NCBI GenBank assembly: GCA_903958115.1
Contig: CAJBRS010000102.1
Span: 1-7,489 of the forward strand
Direction of reading: 5' to 3'
Length of the DNA stretch: 7,489 bases
Origin: an uncultured bacterium
GTDB taxonomy: Bacteria; Patescibacteriota; Minisyncoccia; Phycocordibacterales; CAWITU01
Below, piece by piece: positions 1 to 6,759 of this stretch. The notes beneath the pieces are model-generated. The model saw nothing but the letters and a program-made list of their open reading frames with translations. It had not been told where the DNA came from and did no database searches. Both the position numbers and the translations under genes were made by a program. How positions within the stretch are numbered: position 1 is the stretch's first letter; every line of letters begins with the position of its first letter.

Positions 1-65
1 AATAAAAAAGAGTTAAGAATTAAGTAGGAACGGGTTTGCTGGATAAAAAGCAAAACAACATAGAT

Positions 66-90
66 AAAAAAGGCCGACACAATAATGTCG
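66..90 (-). terminator. Possible intrinsic terminator after the CAP-domain gene
   Basis: On the minus strand, about 40 bases past the CAP gene's stop codon, CGACA-TTATTG-TGTCG can form a 5-bp stem with a 6-base loop. It is followed by GCC and then six T residues (plus-strand A66-A71). The stem is short and the T-run is offset by three bases, so this is a moderate call. Position and orientation suit the end of the leftward 2268-to-133 gene block. Nothing else recognisable was seen in bases 1-132. Confidence 0.45.
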
Positions 91-132
91 ATTATTTCCC
101 TAATATGAAGAAAGAGTAGTGTTATCATAATT

Positions 133-1008
133 TTAATTATTACCAGTGCAAGTGTTAAAAATCTTAACCTCTGCATTATACTGGTCAATCTGTACTTTTA
201 TTTGGCCAATCTCACCGTTATATTGCTTTACTTCAGCATTATAAATGTCGGCCTTTTGGTTATACGATGGATCTGATGGAGAAGTTGCATCCAAAACAGC
301 CTTTTTCGTTTTTAAATCATCATTCAAAGATGAGACCGCTCCTTCCATTGTATTGATTGTCCCCTGCAGAGAAGCATCAGGAGATGGGCATTCTGATAAT
401 GGTTCGCCAAATTCCTGGACAGCTAACCATGTTGTCTCTCCATTAAATTGACCTTTTCCAACAGCTACGCCAATTTCTTTATATTTAACATTCAATATAT
501 TGGCTCGATGTCCTGGGCTTGCCATCCAAGCATTCACCAAGGCTTTATCACCACCAAAATTACCTAAAGCCAAATTTTCACCAATAACAATATATTGATA
601 GGAAACATCATTAGCTAGATCAGCTGGCCCACGGCCAGAGGGAGAAACGTGTTCGAAATACTGATTCTTAAACATATCATTCAGTTTTTCTTCCGCCGCC
701 GCTGTCAGTTTAGCATTAAGAGAAAGGTCCCCTAACCCGTTCTCTTCTCTGTTTTGATTAGTCTGTTTAATGACTCCATTAGAAGTCAGATCACCAGAAA
801 CCAAACTAGCTCCACCAGATTGACGAAGAGGTGGAGGAGTCGAAATTTCCTTTTTCAAATCGGTCAGAATAGAATTGGTTGAAGTGGCTATATTAGCCTG
901 TTTAAAAAAGGCTTCGATATTTTTTCTTACCAAAGGCAAATCATTGCGAAAATAAATAATTATTCCCATTACCAAAACAAAAAGAATAATCGCTCGCAAA
1001 TTTTTCAT
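133..1008 (-). CDS. Membrane-anchored CAP/SCP-domain protein with C-terminal helical hairpin
   Basis: The 291-aa protein has an N-terminal hydrophobic segment (about residues 5-20) that is a membrane anchor or uncleaved signal. A Ser/Thr/Pro-containing linker follows, then a CAP/SCP (CysRich secretory, PR-1-like) domain at about 93-203. Family marks are LTAAAEEKLNDM, HVSPSG (His120), IGENLA (Glu144), W-ASPGHRANIL (His167) and YKEIGVAV. Bacterial single-domain CAP proteins of this YkwD-like type are extracytoplasmic and mostly of unknown biochemical role. After the domain, residues 213-285 look like two long helices separated by a Ser/Pro turn at about 241-250. The only cysteines, Cys207 and Cys287, sit at the two ends of this hairpin and could form a staple. 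It is the last gene of the leftward block, 7 bases after the YtxH-like stop, with no Shine-Dalgarno. The CAP assignment is firm; the hairpin's role is unknown. Confidence 0.9.
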   Translation of the reverse strand: MKNLRAIILFVLVMGIIIYFRNDLPLVRKNIEAFFKQANIATSTNSILTDLKKEISTPPPLRQSGGASLVSGDLTSNGVIKQTNQNREENGLGDLSLNAKLTAAAEEKLNDMFKNQYFEHVSPSGRGPADLANDVSYQYIVIGENLALGNFGGDKALVNAWMASPGHRANILNVKYKEIGVAVGKGQFNGETTWLAVQEFGEPLSECPSPDASLQGTINTMEGAVSSLNDDLKTKKAVLDATSPSDPSYNQKADIYNAEVKQYNGEIGQIKVQIDQYNAEVKIFNTCTGNN

Positions 1009-1015
1009 ACTAATA

Positions 1016-1354
1016 CTATTTTCTTACGCCCAACTCCTTCTTGATAGATTGCCAATGACCCTTCATTTCCTTACTGATTGCTTTTAGATCTTTCTGGTTA
1101 ATTTTTTTTAGTGTCTTGTATTTTTCGGTTACAGCATCGACAATATCATTGTATTTTTCTTCATCAACAGCTTTAAGGTCTTCTAATTTTTCTAGAACCT
1201 CAGCTTTTACCTTAAAAGCCCAGCTTTTTACCGCCTGACGATTTTTCTTCGAATCCTTTGCTCCATACAAAAAATATGCTCCGGCTGCAGCAGCCGCAGC
1301 TAACCCAACCCCTTTCAAAAAACCTGATGTCTCTTTGTTGATTGTTTTTTTCAT
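1016..1354 (-). CDS. YtxH-like small membrane protein
   Basis: This 112-aa protein has an N-terminal, alanine- and glycine-rich hydrophobic segment (GFLKGVGLAAAAAAGAYFLYG, about 11-31). A lysine/glutamate-rich, probably all-helical cytoplasmic tail makes up the rest. The architecture (short N-tail, small-residue transmembrane helix, then a charged amphipathic helix) matches YtxH-type proteins. That family is defined mainly by shape and has no agreed biochemical activity. The gene starts 2 bases after the stop of the 87-aa membrane protein and ends 7 bases before the CAP gene, so the three are almost certainly co-transcribed. The region before the ATG is A-rich without a clear Shine-Dalgarno. 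Family assignment is tentative because low-complexity tails of this kind resemble one another by composition. Confidence 0.7.
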   Translation of the reverse strand: MKKTINKETSGFLKGVGLAAAAAAGAYFLYGAKDSKKNRQAVKSWAFKVKAEVLEKLEDLKAVDEEKYNDIVDAVTEKYKTLKKINQKDLKAISKEMKGHWQSIKKELGVRK

Positions 1355-1356
1355 AA

Positions 1357-1620
1357 TTATTTTTTTCTTTTCTTAAAAAACTTACCGAATAATTTTGTAA
1401 TCATGCCGACCTTAAAGCCCTCTTCCTTAATATGTTCTCTTAGAACCTTAATATCTTCCAGCACTTCATCACTCTCTGCGCGTAGACGTTTAGAGATGTG
1501 CTTTATGTCATTCAATATTGAGATGATATAAAGAGTGGCTGTCACTGCAAAAGCAGTAAAGAGGATAACGGAGATAGCTGTCACAAAAAAGAAAACGTCT
1601 GCGTGAATAAGTGTTGTCAT
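1357..1620 (-). CDS. Small single-pass membrane protein, unknown function
   Basis: The 87-aa protein has one long hydrophobic helix (about residues 9-35). A charged helix follows (about 36-68), and the C-terminus is strongly basic (KLFGKFFKKRKK), so the tail is probably cytoplasmic. The layout recalls DUF948-like small proteins, which often sit beside YtxH-like genes as this one does, but the similarity is one of shape and no specific motif was recognised. The ATG at 1620-1618 is preceded by an extended -10 element 6 bases upstream, supporting this start and a leaderless transcript for the 1620-to-133 unit. It lies 21 bases downstream of the Gmad2 gene's stop, so read-through from that gene is also possible. 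Confidence 0.7.
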   Translation of the reverse strand: MTTLIHADVFFFVTAISVILFTAFAVTATLYIISILNDIKHISKRLRAESDEVLEDIKVLREHIKEEGFKVGMITKLFGKFFKKRKK

Positions 1621-1626
1621 GCTTTT

Positions 1627-1635
1627 ATATTACCA
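1627..1635 (-). promoter_or_regulatory. Extended -10 promoter for the 87-aa/YtxH/CAP operon
   Basis: On the minus strand TGG-TAATAT lies in the 21-base gap after the Gmad2 gene, with 6 bases between the hexamer and the ATG. The expected start site falls on or next to the A of the ATG, predicting a leaderless mRNA. No clear -35 was seen. Confidence 0.5.
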
Positions 1636-1641
1636 TCATCT

Positions 1642-2268
1642 TTAGTTAAAAACCACAGGAACCTTAAAGGAATCACTATTAGCAGGAAGACCAGAAGGAT
1701 TATCCTTCGAAAAGACAACATAACCTGTCGTACTCGAAGTACTAGATGATGGTGGAACAACAAAAGTAATATCGGCCGAAAAAGGTACAGAACTAGTAGA
1801 CATCCAATCTTCAGTGGCTTGCGCTAGTCCCTGTCCAAGGATACTCCCTTTAGCACTAATTATTTTAATAGGAAAGGAAGCCTCAAAATACCAACTTCCA
1901 CTTGCCCGGCCTTCGACATGTAATGGGCTTTGAATAAGTTGTTTTTTTGATAGATCAGTCAAAAAAACCTGATCTTTATAAGAAAAGGTGCTAGTTGCTA
2001 AAACGTCCTGCGTAGAACTTGCTGTAGAAGAAGCAATTGTGCTTGATGCATCGGACAAATCTTGAAAATAAATCACACCATCAGGACCTGTACACTGCTC
2101 GGGATAAGACTGAATAATTGGAAAATTGTGATCACGACAGTCATTAAAATTTTTTAAAGCAATTATTGGGGTTGGCGAAACAGCTTTTCTAGTATGCAAA
2201 AAATACCAAGAAGCTATGACAATAATGACAAAAAGAATGGCTACGAGCCAAATAGGACGTGTTCTCAT
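1642..2268 (-). CDS. Membrane-anchored Gmad2-domain protein
   Basis: The 208-aa protein has an N-terminal transmembrane segment (about 6-24), a short cysteine-containing module (about 38-70) and a Ser/Thr-rich linker (about 72-95). A C-terminal Gmad2 domain spans about 110-208. The Gmad2 pattern is clear: IQSPLHVEGRASGSWYFEASF, then an acidic/Trp-Met motif (EDWMSTSSVPFSADITF), then FSKDNPSGLPANSDSFKVPV near the end. Gmad2 is an immunoglobulin-like beta domain found in spore-germination proteins such as GerM, and also in many non-sporulating bacteria as a cell-surface module. Catalytic activity is neither known nor expected. In the N-terminal module, Cys44 and Cys59 flank HNFPIIQSYPEQ and are the only cysteines, so they are a plausible disulfide. 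The ATG lies 6 bases after a good extended -10, supporting the start. Confidence 0.88.
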   Translation of the reverse strand: MRTRPIWLVAILFVIIVIASWYFLHTRKAVSPTPIIALKNFNDCRDHNFPIIQSYPEQCTGPDGVIYFQDLSDASSTIASSTASSTQDVLATSTFSYKDQVFLTDLSKKQLIQSPLHVEGRASGSWYFEASFPIKIISAKGSILGQGLAQATEDWMSTSSVPFSADITFVVPPSSSTSSTTGYVVFSKDNPSGLPANSDSFKVPVVFN

Positions 2269-2274
2269 AAAATA

Positions 2275-2283
2275 ACTATATCA
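2275..2283 (-). promoter_or_regulatory. Extended -10 promoter for the Gmad2 gene
   Basis: On the minus strand TGA-TATAGT sits 6 bases before the ATG at 2268, so transcription should begin at or beside the start codon. It lies in the 93-base divergent gap shared with the response-regulator gene. The two -10 elements are about 70 bases apart, leaving room for a shared regulator. No obvious repeated operator was seen between them. Confidence 0.55.
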
Positions 2284-2348
2284 CAAATATGAAGAAATTA
2301 TGAAGGAAAAATCATCAAAAATTTTCTAAAAATTTATTTTCCATAAGT

Positions 2349-2354
2349 TATAAT
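2349..2354 (+). promoter_or_regulatory. -10 element for the response-regulator gene
   Basis: A consensus TATAAT ends 7 bases before the GTG at 2362, the same spacing as at the 6750-6862 promoters. A TAA stop in the same frame at 2344-2346 leaves GTG as the only start that keeps the whole receiver domain. Hexamer and start codon therefore support each other and predict a leaderless GTG-initiated mRNA. No clear -35 was seen. Confidence 0.6.
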
Positions 2355-2361
2355 ACTAGCC

Positions 2362-3024
2362 GTGAGAATTTTAATCATTGAAGACGATAAAGAAATATCA
2401 GAATTTTTAAAAATTAGTCTGGAAGCTGAGTCTTTTATAGTCGATACTTCTAGTGATGGCGAACAAGGCTCTTTTGTCGCTCGCACCGAAGAATACGACC
2501 TGATCATTCTAGATCACATATTACCCAAAAAAGACGGCTTCCAAATTTGCCAGGAAATACGTCAAAATGGAAAGATGCTTCCTATTTTGATGCTCTCAGT
2601 AAAAACAGAAACCCCCTTCAAGATCGGAATTCTTAATTTAGGAGCTGATGACTACATAACAAAACCTTTTATTTTTGAAGAACTTCTAGCCAGGATTCGA
2701 GTACTGCTACGGCGTCCAATATCATACAAGCCGAGCCTACTTAAAATAGACGATCTTATTCTAGATCCTACCGCTCAAAGAGTGACACGTGGACGCAAAG
2801 AAATTTATCTAACAAGAAAAGAATTTATCCTTTTACAATACATGATGCAAAACAGAGACAGAGTACTCTCTCGTGGCATGATTTTAGAACACGTTTGGAA
2901 CAGAGAGACTGATCCTTTCTCTAATACCATCGAAGCTCACATTTTAAACTTACGAAGAAAGATAGATACCGGAAATCGTAAATTGATACACACAATATCA
3001 GGAAGAGGTTACAAACTAGGATGA
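2362..3024 (+). CDS. OmpR/PhoB-family two-component response regulator
   Basis: The 220-aa protein has an N-terminal receiver domain (about 1-117) and a C-terminal OmpR-type winged-helix DNA-binding domain (about 125-220). Receiver residues are complete: the acidic pocket Asp8/Asp9, phospho-acceptor Asp51 (LIILDHILPKKDG), the switch Ser79 (MLSVK) and Lys101 (DYITKPF). The winged-helix shows LTRKEFILLQYMMQNRDRVLSR, the recognition-helix region SNTIEAHILNLRRKI, and HTISGRGYKL at the end. It should bind DNA on phosphorylation by a sensor kinase. No histidine kinase lies in the window, and the downstream neighbour is convergent, so it is either an orphan or paired elsewhere. Start is GTG at 2362, placed 7 bases after TATAAT. 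Its TGA stop lies inside the 3' end of the opposing coiled-coil gene (9-base overlap). Targets cannot be read from the sequence; the divergent gap with the Gmad2 gene is a natural candidate. Confidence 0.95.
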   Translation: MRILIIEDDKEISEFLKISLEAESFIVDTSSDGEQGSFVARTEEYDLIILDHILPKKDGFQICQEIRQNGKMLPILMLSVKTETPFKIGILNLGADDYITKPFIFEELLARIRVLLRRPISYKPSLLKIDDLILDPTAQRVTRGRKEIYLTRKEFILLQYMMQNRDRVLSRGMILEHVWNRETDPFSNTIEAHILNLRRKIDTGNRKLIHTISGRGYKLG

Positions 3025-3474
3025 TTTTCTGTGCAATTCTTCAATTTCTCTCTGATATTTAGACCTATTTTGTTCAAGTTGGCTTATTTGAAGATTCGTC
3101 ATTCTAATTTCCTCTTCAACCTTACTTAAATCTCTTGCTTTACTTGTCGACTCATTTTTTACTCTAGTCAGGTCTGCTTGAATCTTATTGGCTTCGACAA
3201 GCTTTCTCTCAAGCTCTATCGCCTTTTCATCAGCCACCTCCTTGGCCATCTTAATTGTATTTAGTTTTGTATTAAGATCACGAAGATCTCCTTTTTTTCG
3301 ATCAATTACAGACTCTGTCGAGCGCAAAAATCCTTGTTGCACAGCAAGGTCAATTTGGGCCTGATTCTTTTCACGTCTTTCTTTTTCCTGTTTTGCCCTA
3401 TCCTGCTCTCGGCGCAATTTCTCGGCGGCCTCACTATTAGCCCTACTGTCATCTTTTTTATCTTTGCTTAACAT
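3016..3474 (-). CDS. Cytoplasmic coiled-coil protein, unknown function
   Basis: This 152-aa protein is almost wholly charged and helical. A lysine/arginine/glutamate-rich stretch covers about 15-45, there is a short break around 46-55 (QQGFLRSTES), and a long heptad-like coiled coil covers about 56-149. There is no signal peptide, membrane segment or cysteine. No family was recognised; resemblance to SMC, tropomyosin or filament proteins would be only compositional. It probably oligomerises as a rod. It stands as its own transcription unit: a -10 element lies in the 37-base gap after rarA, and its tail overlaps the response-regulator gene on the other strand by 9 bases. Sustained codon structure and the promoter argue that it is real. 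Confidence 0.75.
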   Translation of the reverse strand: MLSKDKKDDSRANSEAAEKLRREQDRAKQEKERREKNQAQIDLAVQQGFLRSTESVIDRKKGDLRDLNTKLNTIKMAKEVADEKAIELERKLVEANKIQADLTRVKNESTSKARDLSKVEEEIRMTNLQISQLEQNRSKYQREIEELHRKSS

Positions 3475-3498
3475 ATTTTAATTTATTTTAATAACCAC

Positions 3499-3507
3499 AT
3501 TATAACA
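3499..3507 (-). promoter_or_regulatory. Extended -10 promoter for the coiled-coil gene
   Basis: On the minus strand TGT-TATAAT matches consensus, but 24 bases separate it from the ATG at 3474, giving a leader of roughly 17-18 bases. That leader is A/T only (AATAAATAAAAT before ATG), with no Shine-Dalgarno. This is the one start in the window predicted to have a 5' leader. Confidence 0.55.
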
Positions 3508-3511
3508 CCTT

Positions 3512-4642
3512 TTATTTTAGATATTTTTTCTTTTTTAATTTTTCTGGCAACAAATCTTCTTTAGTGTATTTCTCATATCCCTCACCATAACCAAGATCCT
3601 TCATCAATTTTGTGGGCGCATTACGTATCTTCATCGGTATAGGCAAATTACCAAATTTCTTTACATCTTCTTGAGCCTCCTTTATAGCATCATTAGCACT
3701 TCGATTTTTTTTACATTGAGAAAGATAGGCTACTCCATGAGCCAAATTAATAGAAGCCTCTGGCAGCCCAATTGTTTCAACAGCTCTAAATACCGCATTC
3801 GCAACCACGAGAGCTGTCGGTACAGCTAATCCAACATCTTCGCTAGCAAAGATTACCATTCTTCTGGCTATAAATTTGGGATCTTCGCCAGCGTCAAGCA
3901 TCCTTGCTAAATAATACATAGCCGCATCCCCCTGACTTGCTCGCATGCTTTTTATAAAAGCGGAAATAGTATTGTAATGTTCTTCCCCCCTTTTATCGTA
4001 TCGCAAGAATTTATTTTGAAGGGTTTCCTTTAGGGATTCGATTGAAACTTTATCATAAAGCTTTGCAGTATTTTCAATCATACTAATAGCCTGGCGAGCA
4101 TCACCATTAGCCATACTTATTAGCCACTCTCTAGCCTTTTTATCTAGTTTCTTTCCGGTCCTAGTAATTATTTTCTCCATCTCCTTATCTGACAATTCAT
4201 TCAGAGTAAAAACTCGACAGCGAGAAAGAAGTGCGGGGATCACTTCAAAACTAGGATTCTCTGTGGTAGTGCCGATCAAAGTAAGCTTACCACTCTCAAC
4301 ATACGGCAAAAGAAAATCTTGTTGGGCTTTATTGAAACGATGAATCTCATCCAGGAAAAGCAGAATTGGTTTACTGAGAAGGTTTGGGGATTCCACCAAT
4401 TGTCTTATATCATCCTTGCCTGCAGAAACAGCAGAAAGCTGATGAAGTTCGGCATTCAAGGCGTTAGCATATATTTGAGCCAAAGTGGTCTTACCGACCC
4501 CTGGCGGACCCCAGAGAATAAAAGAGAAAAGATGCTTCTCGGCAATAGCATTAAAAAGAGGCTTATCTTTAGCCACCAAATGCTCTTGACCAACAAACTC
4601 CTTTAGATTTTTAGGGCGAATTTTTGAGGCTAATGGTTCCAT
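3512..4642 (-). CDS. rarA: Replication-associated recombination protein A (RarA/MgsA AAA+ ATPase)
   Basis: The 376-aa AAA+ ATPase is of the RarA/MgsA/WRNIP1 family. RarA acts at stalled replication forks and on single-stranded DNA ends, and is related to clamp-loader subunits. N-terminal PLASKIRPKNLKEFVGQEHL is characteristic. Walker A is GPPGVGKTT (45-53), Walker B LLFLDEIHRF (94-103), sensor 1 GTTTENPS (124-131), the arginine-finger region LLSRCR (138-143), and sensor 2 GDARQAI (180-186). The C-terminal tetramerisation region is present (LARMLDAGEDPKFIARRM, FASEDVGLA, KIRNAPTKLMKDLGYGEGY). It is shorter than E. coli RarA (about 447 aa), with a compacted region near the end. Its own extended -10 lies 8 bases before the ATG, and it also lies 20 bases downstream of the DHH gene on the same strand, so read-through is possible. 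Identification is firm. Confidence 0.95.
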   Translation of the reverse strand: MEPLASKIRPKNLKEFVGQEHLVAKDKPLFNAIAEKHLFSFILWGPPGVGKTTLAQIYANALNAELHQLSAVSAGKDDIRQLVESPNLLSKPILLFLDEIHRFNKAQQDFLLPYVESGKLTLIGTTTENPSFEVIPALLSRCRVFTLNELSDKEMEKIITRTGKKLDKKAREWLISMANGDARQAISMIENTAKLYDKVSIESLKETLQNKFLRYDKRGEEHYNTISAFIKSMRASQGDAAMYYLARMLDAGEDPKFIARRMVIFASEDVGLAVPTALVVANAVFRAVETIGLPEASINLAHGVAYLSQCKKNRSANDAIKEAQEDVKKFGNLPIPMKIRNAPTKLMKDLGYGEGYEKYTKEDLLPEKLKKKKYLK

Positions 4643-4650
4643 TACCTGAA

Positions 4651-4659
4651 ACTATAGCA
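4651..4659 (-). promoter_or_regulatory. Extended -10 promoter for rarA
   Basis: On the minus strand TGC-TATAGT lies just past the DHH gene's stop codon, with 8 bases between the hexamer and the rarA ATG at 4642. The expected start site is at the ATG or one base before it, giving an essentially leaderless mRNA. Confidence 0.5.
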
Positions 4660-4662
4660 CAA

Positions 4663-5667
4663 CTAAATTTGGTATATATCACCAAGAGTGGAAACTACTT
4701 TTTTGACAGCTTCTTCTAGTGGGAGACCTAGGACAACGCCTGCAGCGGCTCTATGTCCCCCGCCTCCCAAAGCGACAGCTATCTTCGTCAAATCATATTT
4801 TTCAGAATCACGCGTACGAAAACTTATCTTTACCTGGCCTTCTTTTTCTTCCAACACACTGATACCAATTTCCCATCCTGGTACGGATTTTAATCGATTA
4901 GCGATATTAACACTTGTATCTTCTACAGCAATATTATTTTTTTTCAGATCAGCAAAAGAAACTGCGGAAATGGCTACCTTATCACCCAGAAAAGTTCTCA
5001 CAGAATTAAGAGCCAGACCTTCGTATATTAATTGCCCTCTAGTACTAGAGTTATTCATTTCAAAAATGATTTTAGAAAAGTCTGGTGCAATTGTTGCAAG
5101 ATCGCCAGCCACTTTTAGAGTACTTGGCAAAGTATTCGAATAAGAAAAACCTCCAGTATCGGTGTACATTCCAACAAATAAACATTTGGCAGTATCTGTA
5201 GAAATAGTGACTCCCCACTCTTTAAACAAATCGAAAAGTATTTGGCATACGGCTGGGTAAATTGGTACCAATAAGTTAATCTGGCCAAAACCAACATTGC
5301 TAGCATGATGATCAATAACAATAACTTTCAGTGTCTCCGGTACAACAACATCATTTAATTGCGACACAAATTTTATCGTAGAACTATCTTGAACCAAAAA
5401 CAAATCAAACTCCGATAAATCTATCTCAAAAAAATTCTTTAAAACAATTTTTGAAAATCCAGGCAAACTTGATAAAAACTGAGGCAAAGGCGAATCTCCT
5501 TTAATCAACACGACCTCCTTACCCATTCCCTCGAGAACATGCATCATCGCTAAAGACGATCCAACGCTGTCACCGTCTGGGCGAGGATGTAGGTGTAATA
5601 ATATTCTCTTGGCTTTTTTTATTTCTTCCAATATAACCGGCGCTAAGTTTACAATTTCATTATTCAT
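4663..5667 (-). CDS. DHH/DHHA1 phosphoesterase (NrnA-like oligoribonuclease/pAp phosphatase)
   Basis: The 334-aa protein has a DHH domain (about 10-180) and a DHHA1 domain (about 230-334). Metal-binding motifs are HLHPRPDGDSVGSS (25-38, with Asp31 and Asp33), the catalytic-loop Asp94 in LVQDSS, the signature DHH at 119-121 (VIDHHAS) and GMYTDTGGF (Asp170). The DHHA1 substrate-binding motif GGGGHRAAAG is at 301-310. Members of this size (NrnA, RecJ-like and c-di-AMP-linear-dinucleotide enzymes) degrade short RNAs, pAp or pApA in the cytoplasm. The exact substrate cannot be told from sequence. There is no transmembrane or PAS/GGDEF part, so it is not a GdpP-type cyclic-dinucleotide enzyme. The start ATG overlaps the last 8 bases of the VKOR gene (ATGAATAA), which implies translational coupling. 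A link to the disulfide genes is not obvious. Confidence 0.9.
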   Translation of the reverse strand: MNNEIVNLAPVILEEIKKAKRILLHLHPRPDGDSVGSSLAMMHVLEGMGKEVVLIKGDSPLPQFLSSLPGFSKIVLKNFFEIDLSEFDLFLVQDSSTIKFVSQLNDVVVPETLKVIVIDHHASNVGFGQINLLVPIYPAVCQILFDLFKEWGVTISTDTAKCLFVGMYTDTGGFSYSNTLPSTLKVAGDLATIAPDFSKIIFEMNNSSTRGQLIYEGLALNSVRTFLGDKVAISAVSFADLKKNNIAVEDTSVNIANRLKSVPGWEIGISVLEEKEGQVKISFRTRDSEKYDLTKIAVALGGGGHRAAAGVVLGLPLEEAVKKVVSTLGDIYQI

Positions 5668-6112
5668 ATATTTTCTTCATACTTCTATGCTTCTTGTGAA
5701 CCTGATGACCAAGGTAATAAATCAGAGTTGAGGACAAGGCTGATCCCATACAATAAACACAGATTGATTTAATTAAAAATACCTGCAAAACAACAAAAAC
5801 CATCGACGCTATAAACCCAATAGCTGTATAGTGTGCCAACCAGAAGAAAAATCTTTCATCTTTTGAATCAAGATATGCTACCACTCCGAAGATAACAGAA
5901 AAATAATAAAAAACACCAAGAAGTGCTACTGGAACACCAAAAAGTTTTGAATAAACACTTGTCGTCACAATATCGCAACCACCAGTCAAACCACACAAGA
6001 CTGTCCCTCCAATATAATGTTCAACAGCCAAATATGCAGCATCAGCAAAACCGACAAAAGCAAAAACCATCATTAGTATAGCAATTGTTTTATTTTGTTT
6101 GAGCAAGTGCAT
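5660..6112 (-). CDS. Vitamin K epoxide reductase (VKOR) family protein
   Basis: This integral membrane protein regenerates DsbA by passing its electrons to quinone, replacing DsbB in many bacteria. From the ATG at 6112 it is 150 aa with four hydrophobic helices. The periplasmic-side cysteine pair is Cys40 and Cys46 (CGLTGGC). After it come the family motif SVYSKLFGVPVALLGVFYY and the quinone-site CVYC (Cys118-Cys121) at the start of the last helix. All four redox cysteines are present. The frame is open up to an ATG at 6169, but the extra 19 residues are basic, non-conserved in look and lie wholly within the dsbA-like gene, so 6112 is preferred. Even so it overlaps the upstream gene by 23 bases, and its tail overlaps the DHH gene by 8, so the three are probably coupled. 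No Shine-Dalgarno was seen. Confidence 0.9.
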   Translation of the reverse strand: MHLLKQNKTIAILMMVFAFVGFADAAYLAVEHYIGGTVLCGLTGGCDIVTTSVYSKLFGVPVALLGVFYYFSVIFGVVAYLDSKDERFFFWLAHYTAIGFIASMVFVVLQVFLIKSICVYCMGSALSSTLIYYLGHQVHKKHRSMKKIYE

Positions 6113-6752
6113 TGTCGAGAATAGCCTTAAAATCTTGATATGTTTGCGGATTTTTAATATATGTACCATTCACAAAAAAGCTAGGCGTACCTGGCAAATT
6201 TTCTGCAACAGCACTCGCCTTATCATCATCTACAATTTTTTTTGTGGCGCCACTATTCATGTCTGATTGAAATCTTGGAATATCAAGATTGAGTTGCTTC
6301 GCATACCCAACAAGAACACTCGTAGGGTCTTTAAGATCCTGCCACTCTTCATGTTTATCAAAAATAATATCGTGCATTTCCCAAAACTTTCCTTGGTTGC
6401 TTGCCGCTTCTGTAGCCAAGGCTGTTGGAATAGCGTTCGCGTGTTGGGGCAATGGGAAATGACGATAGACAAATCTAACTTTATCTTTGTAGTCTGTGGT
6501 CAATTGCTTAATTAACGGATAGTAGGCCTCACACGCCGGACACTCGAAATCAGCATACTCCACCAAGGTAACTTTTGCTTCGGGATTACCTAAAATATGA
6601 TCAGCTGACGAAACGGGAGTATTTAAAGGAGAAACACTAGATGCGTCAGGTTGATTTTTAATGGCCAAAATCGCTGCACCGACGACTATAAGGCCCAAAA
6701 TAACAACAATACCAACCCAAAGGAAAATCCGTTTCAAAATTGAAGTATTCAT
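6090..6752 (-). CDS. Membrane-anchored DsbA-like thiol:disulfide oxidoreductase
   Basis: The 220-aa protein has an N-terminal membrane anchor (about 9-31), a linker, and a DsbA-type thioredoxin fold (about 46-218). The start of the fold is DHILGNPEAKVTLVEYADFECPAC, with the active site Cys71-Pro-Ala-Cys74. RFVYRHFPLP follows, then the helical insertion, and the cis-proline loop is LPGTPSFFVNG (Pro190). This matches the DsbA_4/BdbD-like group. It would oxidise exported proteins on the outer face of the membrane and be re-oxidised by the VKOR encoded next, whose start overlaps its 3' end. The ATG at 6752-6750 lies at the outer edge of the 43-bp inverted repeat, 7 bases after TATAAT. An upstream extension in frame exists only to a TAA at 6848-6846 and holds no ATG, GTG or TTG, so this start is well supported. 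The mRNA is predicted leaderless. Confidence 0.93.
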   Translation of the reverse strand: MNTSILKRIFLWVGIVVILGLIVVGAAILAIKNQPDASSVSPLNTPVSSADHILGNPEAKVTLVEYADFECPACEAYYPLIKQLTTDYKDKVRFVYRHFPLPQHANAIPTALATEAASNQGKFWEMHDIIFDKHEEWQDLKDPTSVLVGYAKQLNLDIPRFQSDMNSGATKKIVDDDKASAVAENLPGTPSFFVNGTYIKNPQTYQDFKAILDNALAQTK

Positions 6753-6759
6753 GTATGCA

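Noticed and set aside
245..451. Short plus-strand open frame, with similar ones at 4319-4606 and 6267-6515
   Set aside because: Each is antisense to a confidently identified gene, without promoter or recognisable protein features.
4688..5143. 151-codon plus-strand open frame
   Set aside because: It lies antisense within the DHH gene, whose motifs are complete; no domain or start signal was seen.
5115..5321. Short minus-strand open frame, with another at 6257-6472
   Set aside because: Each is an out-of-frame shadow on the same strand, inside the DHH and dsbA-like genes respectively.
6113..6169. Longer VKOR start at the ATG at 6169
   Set aside because: It adds 19 basic residues entirely inside the dsbA-like gene, whereas the ATG at 6112 gives the usual short cytoplasmic tail before helix 1.
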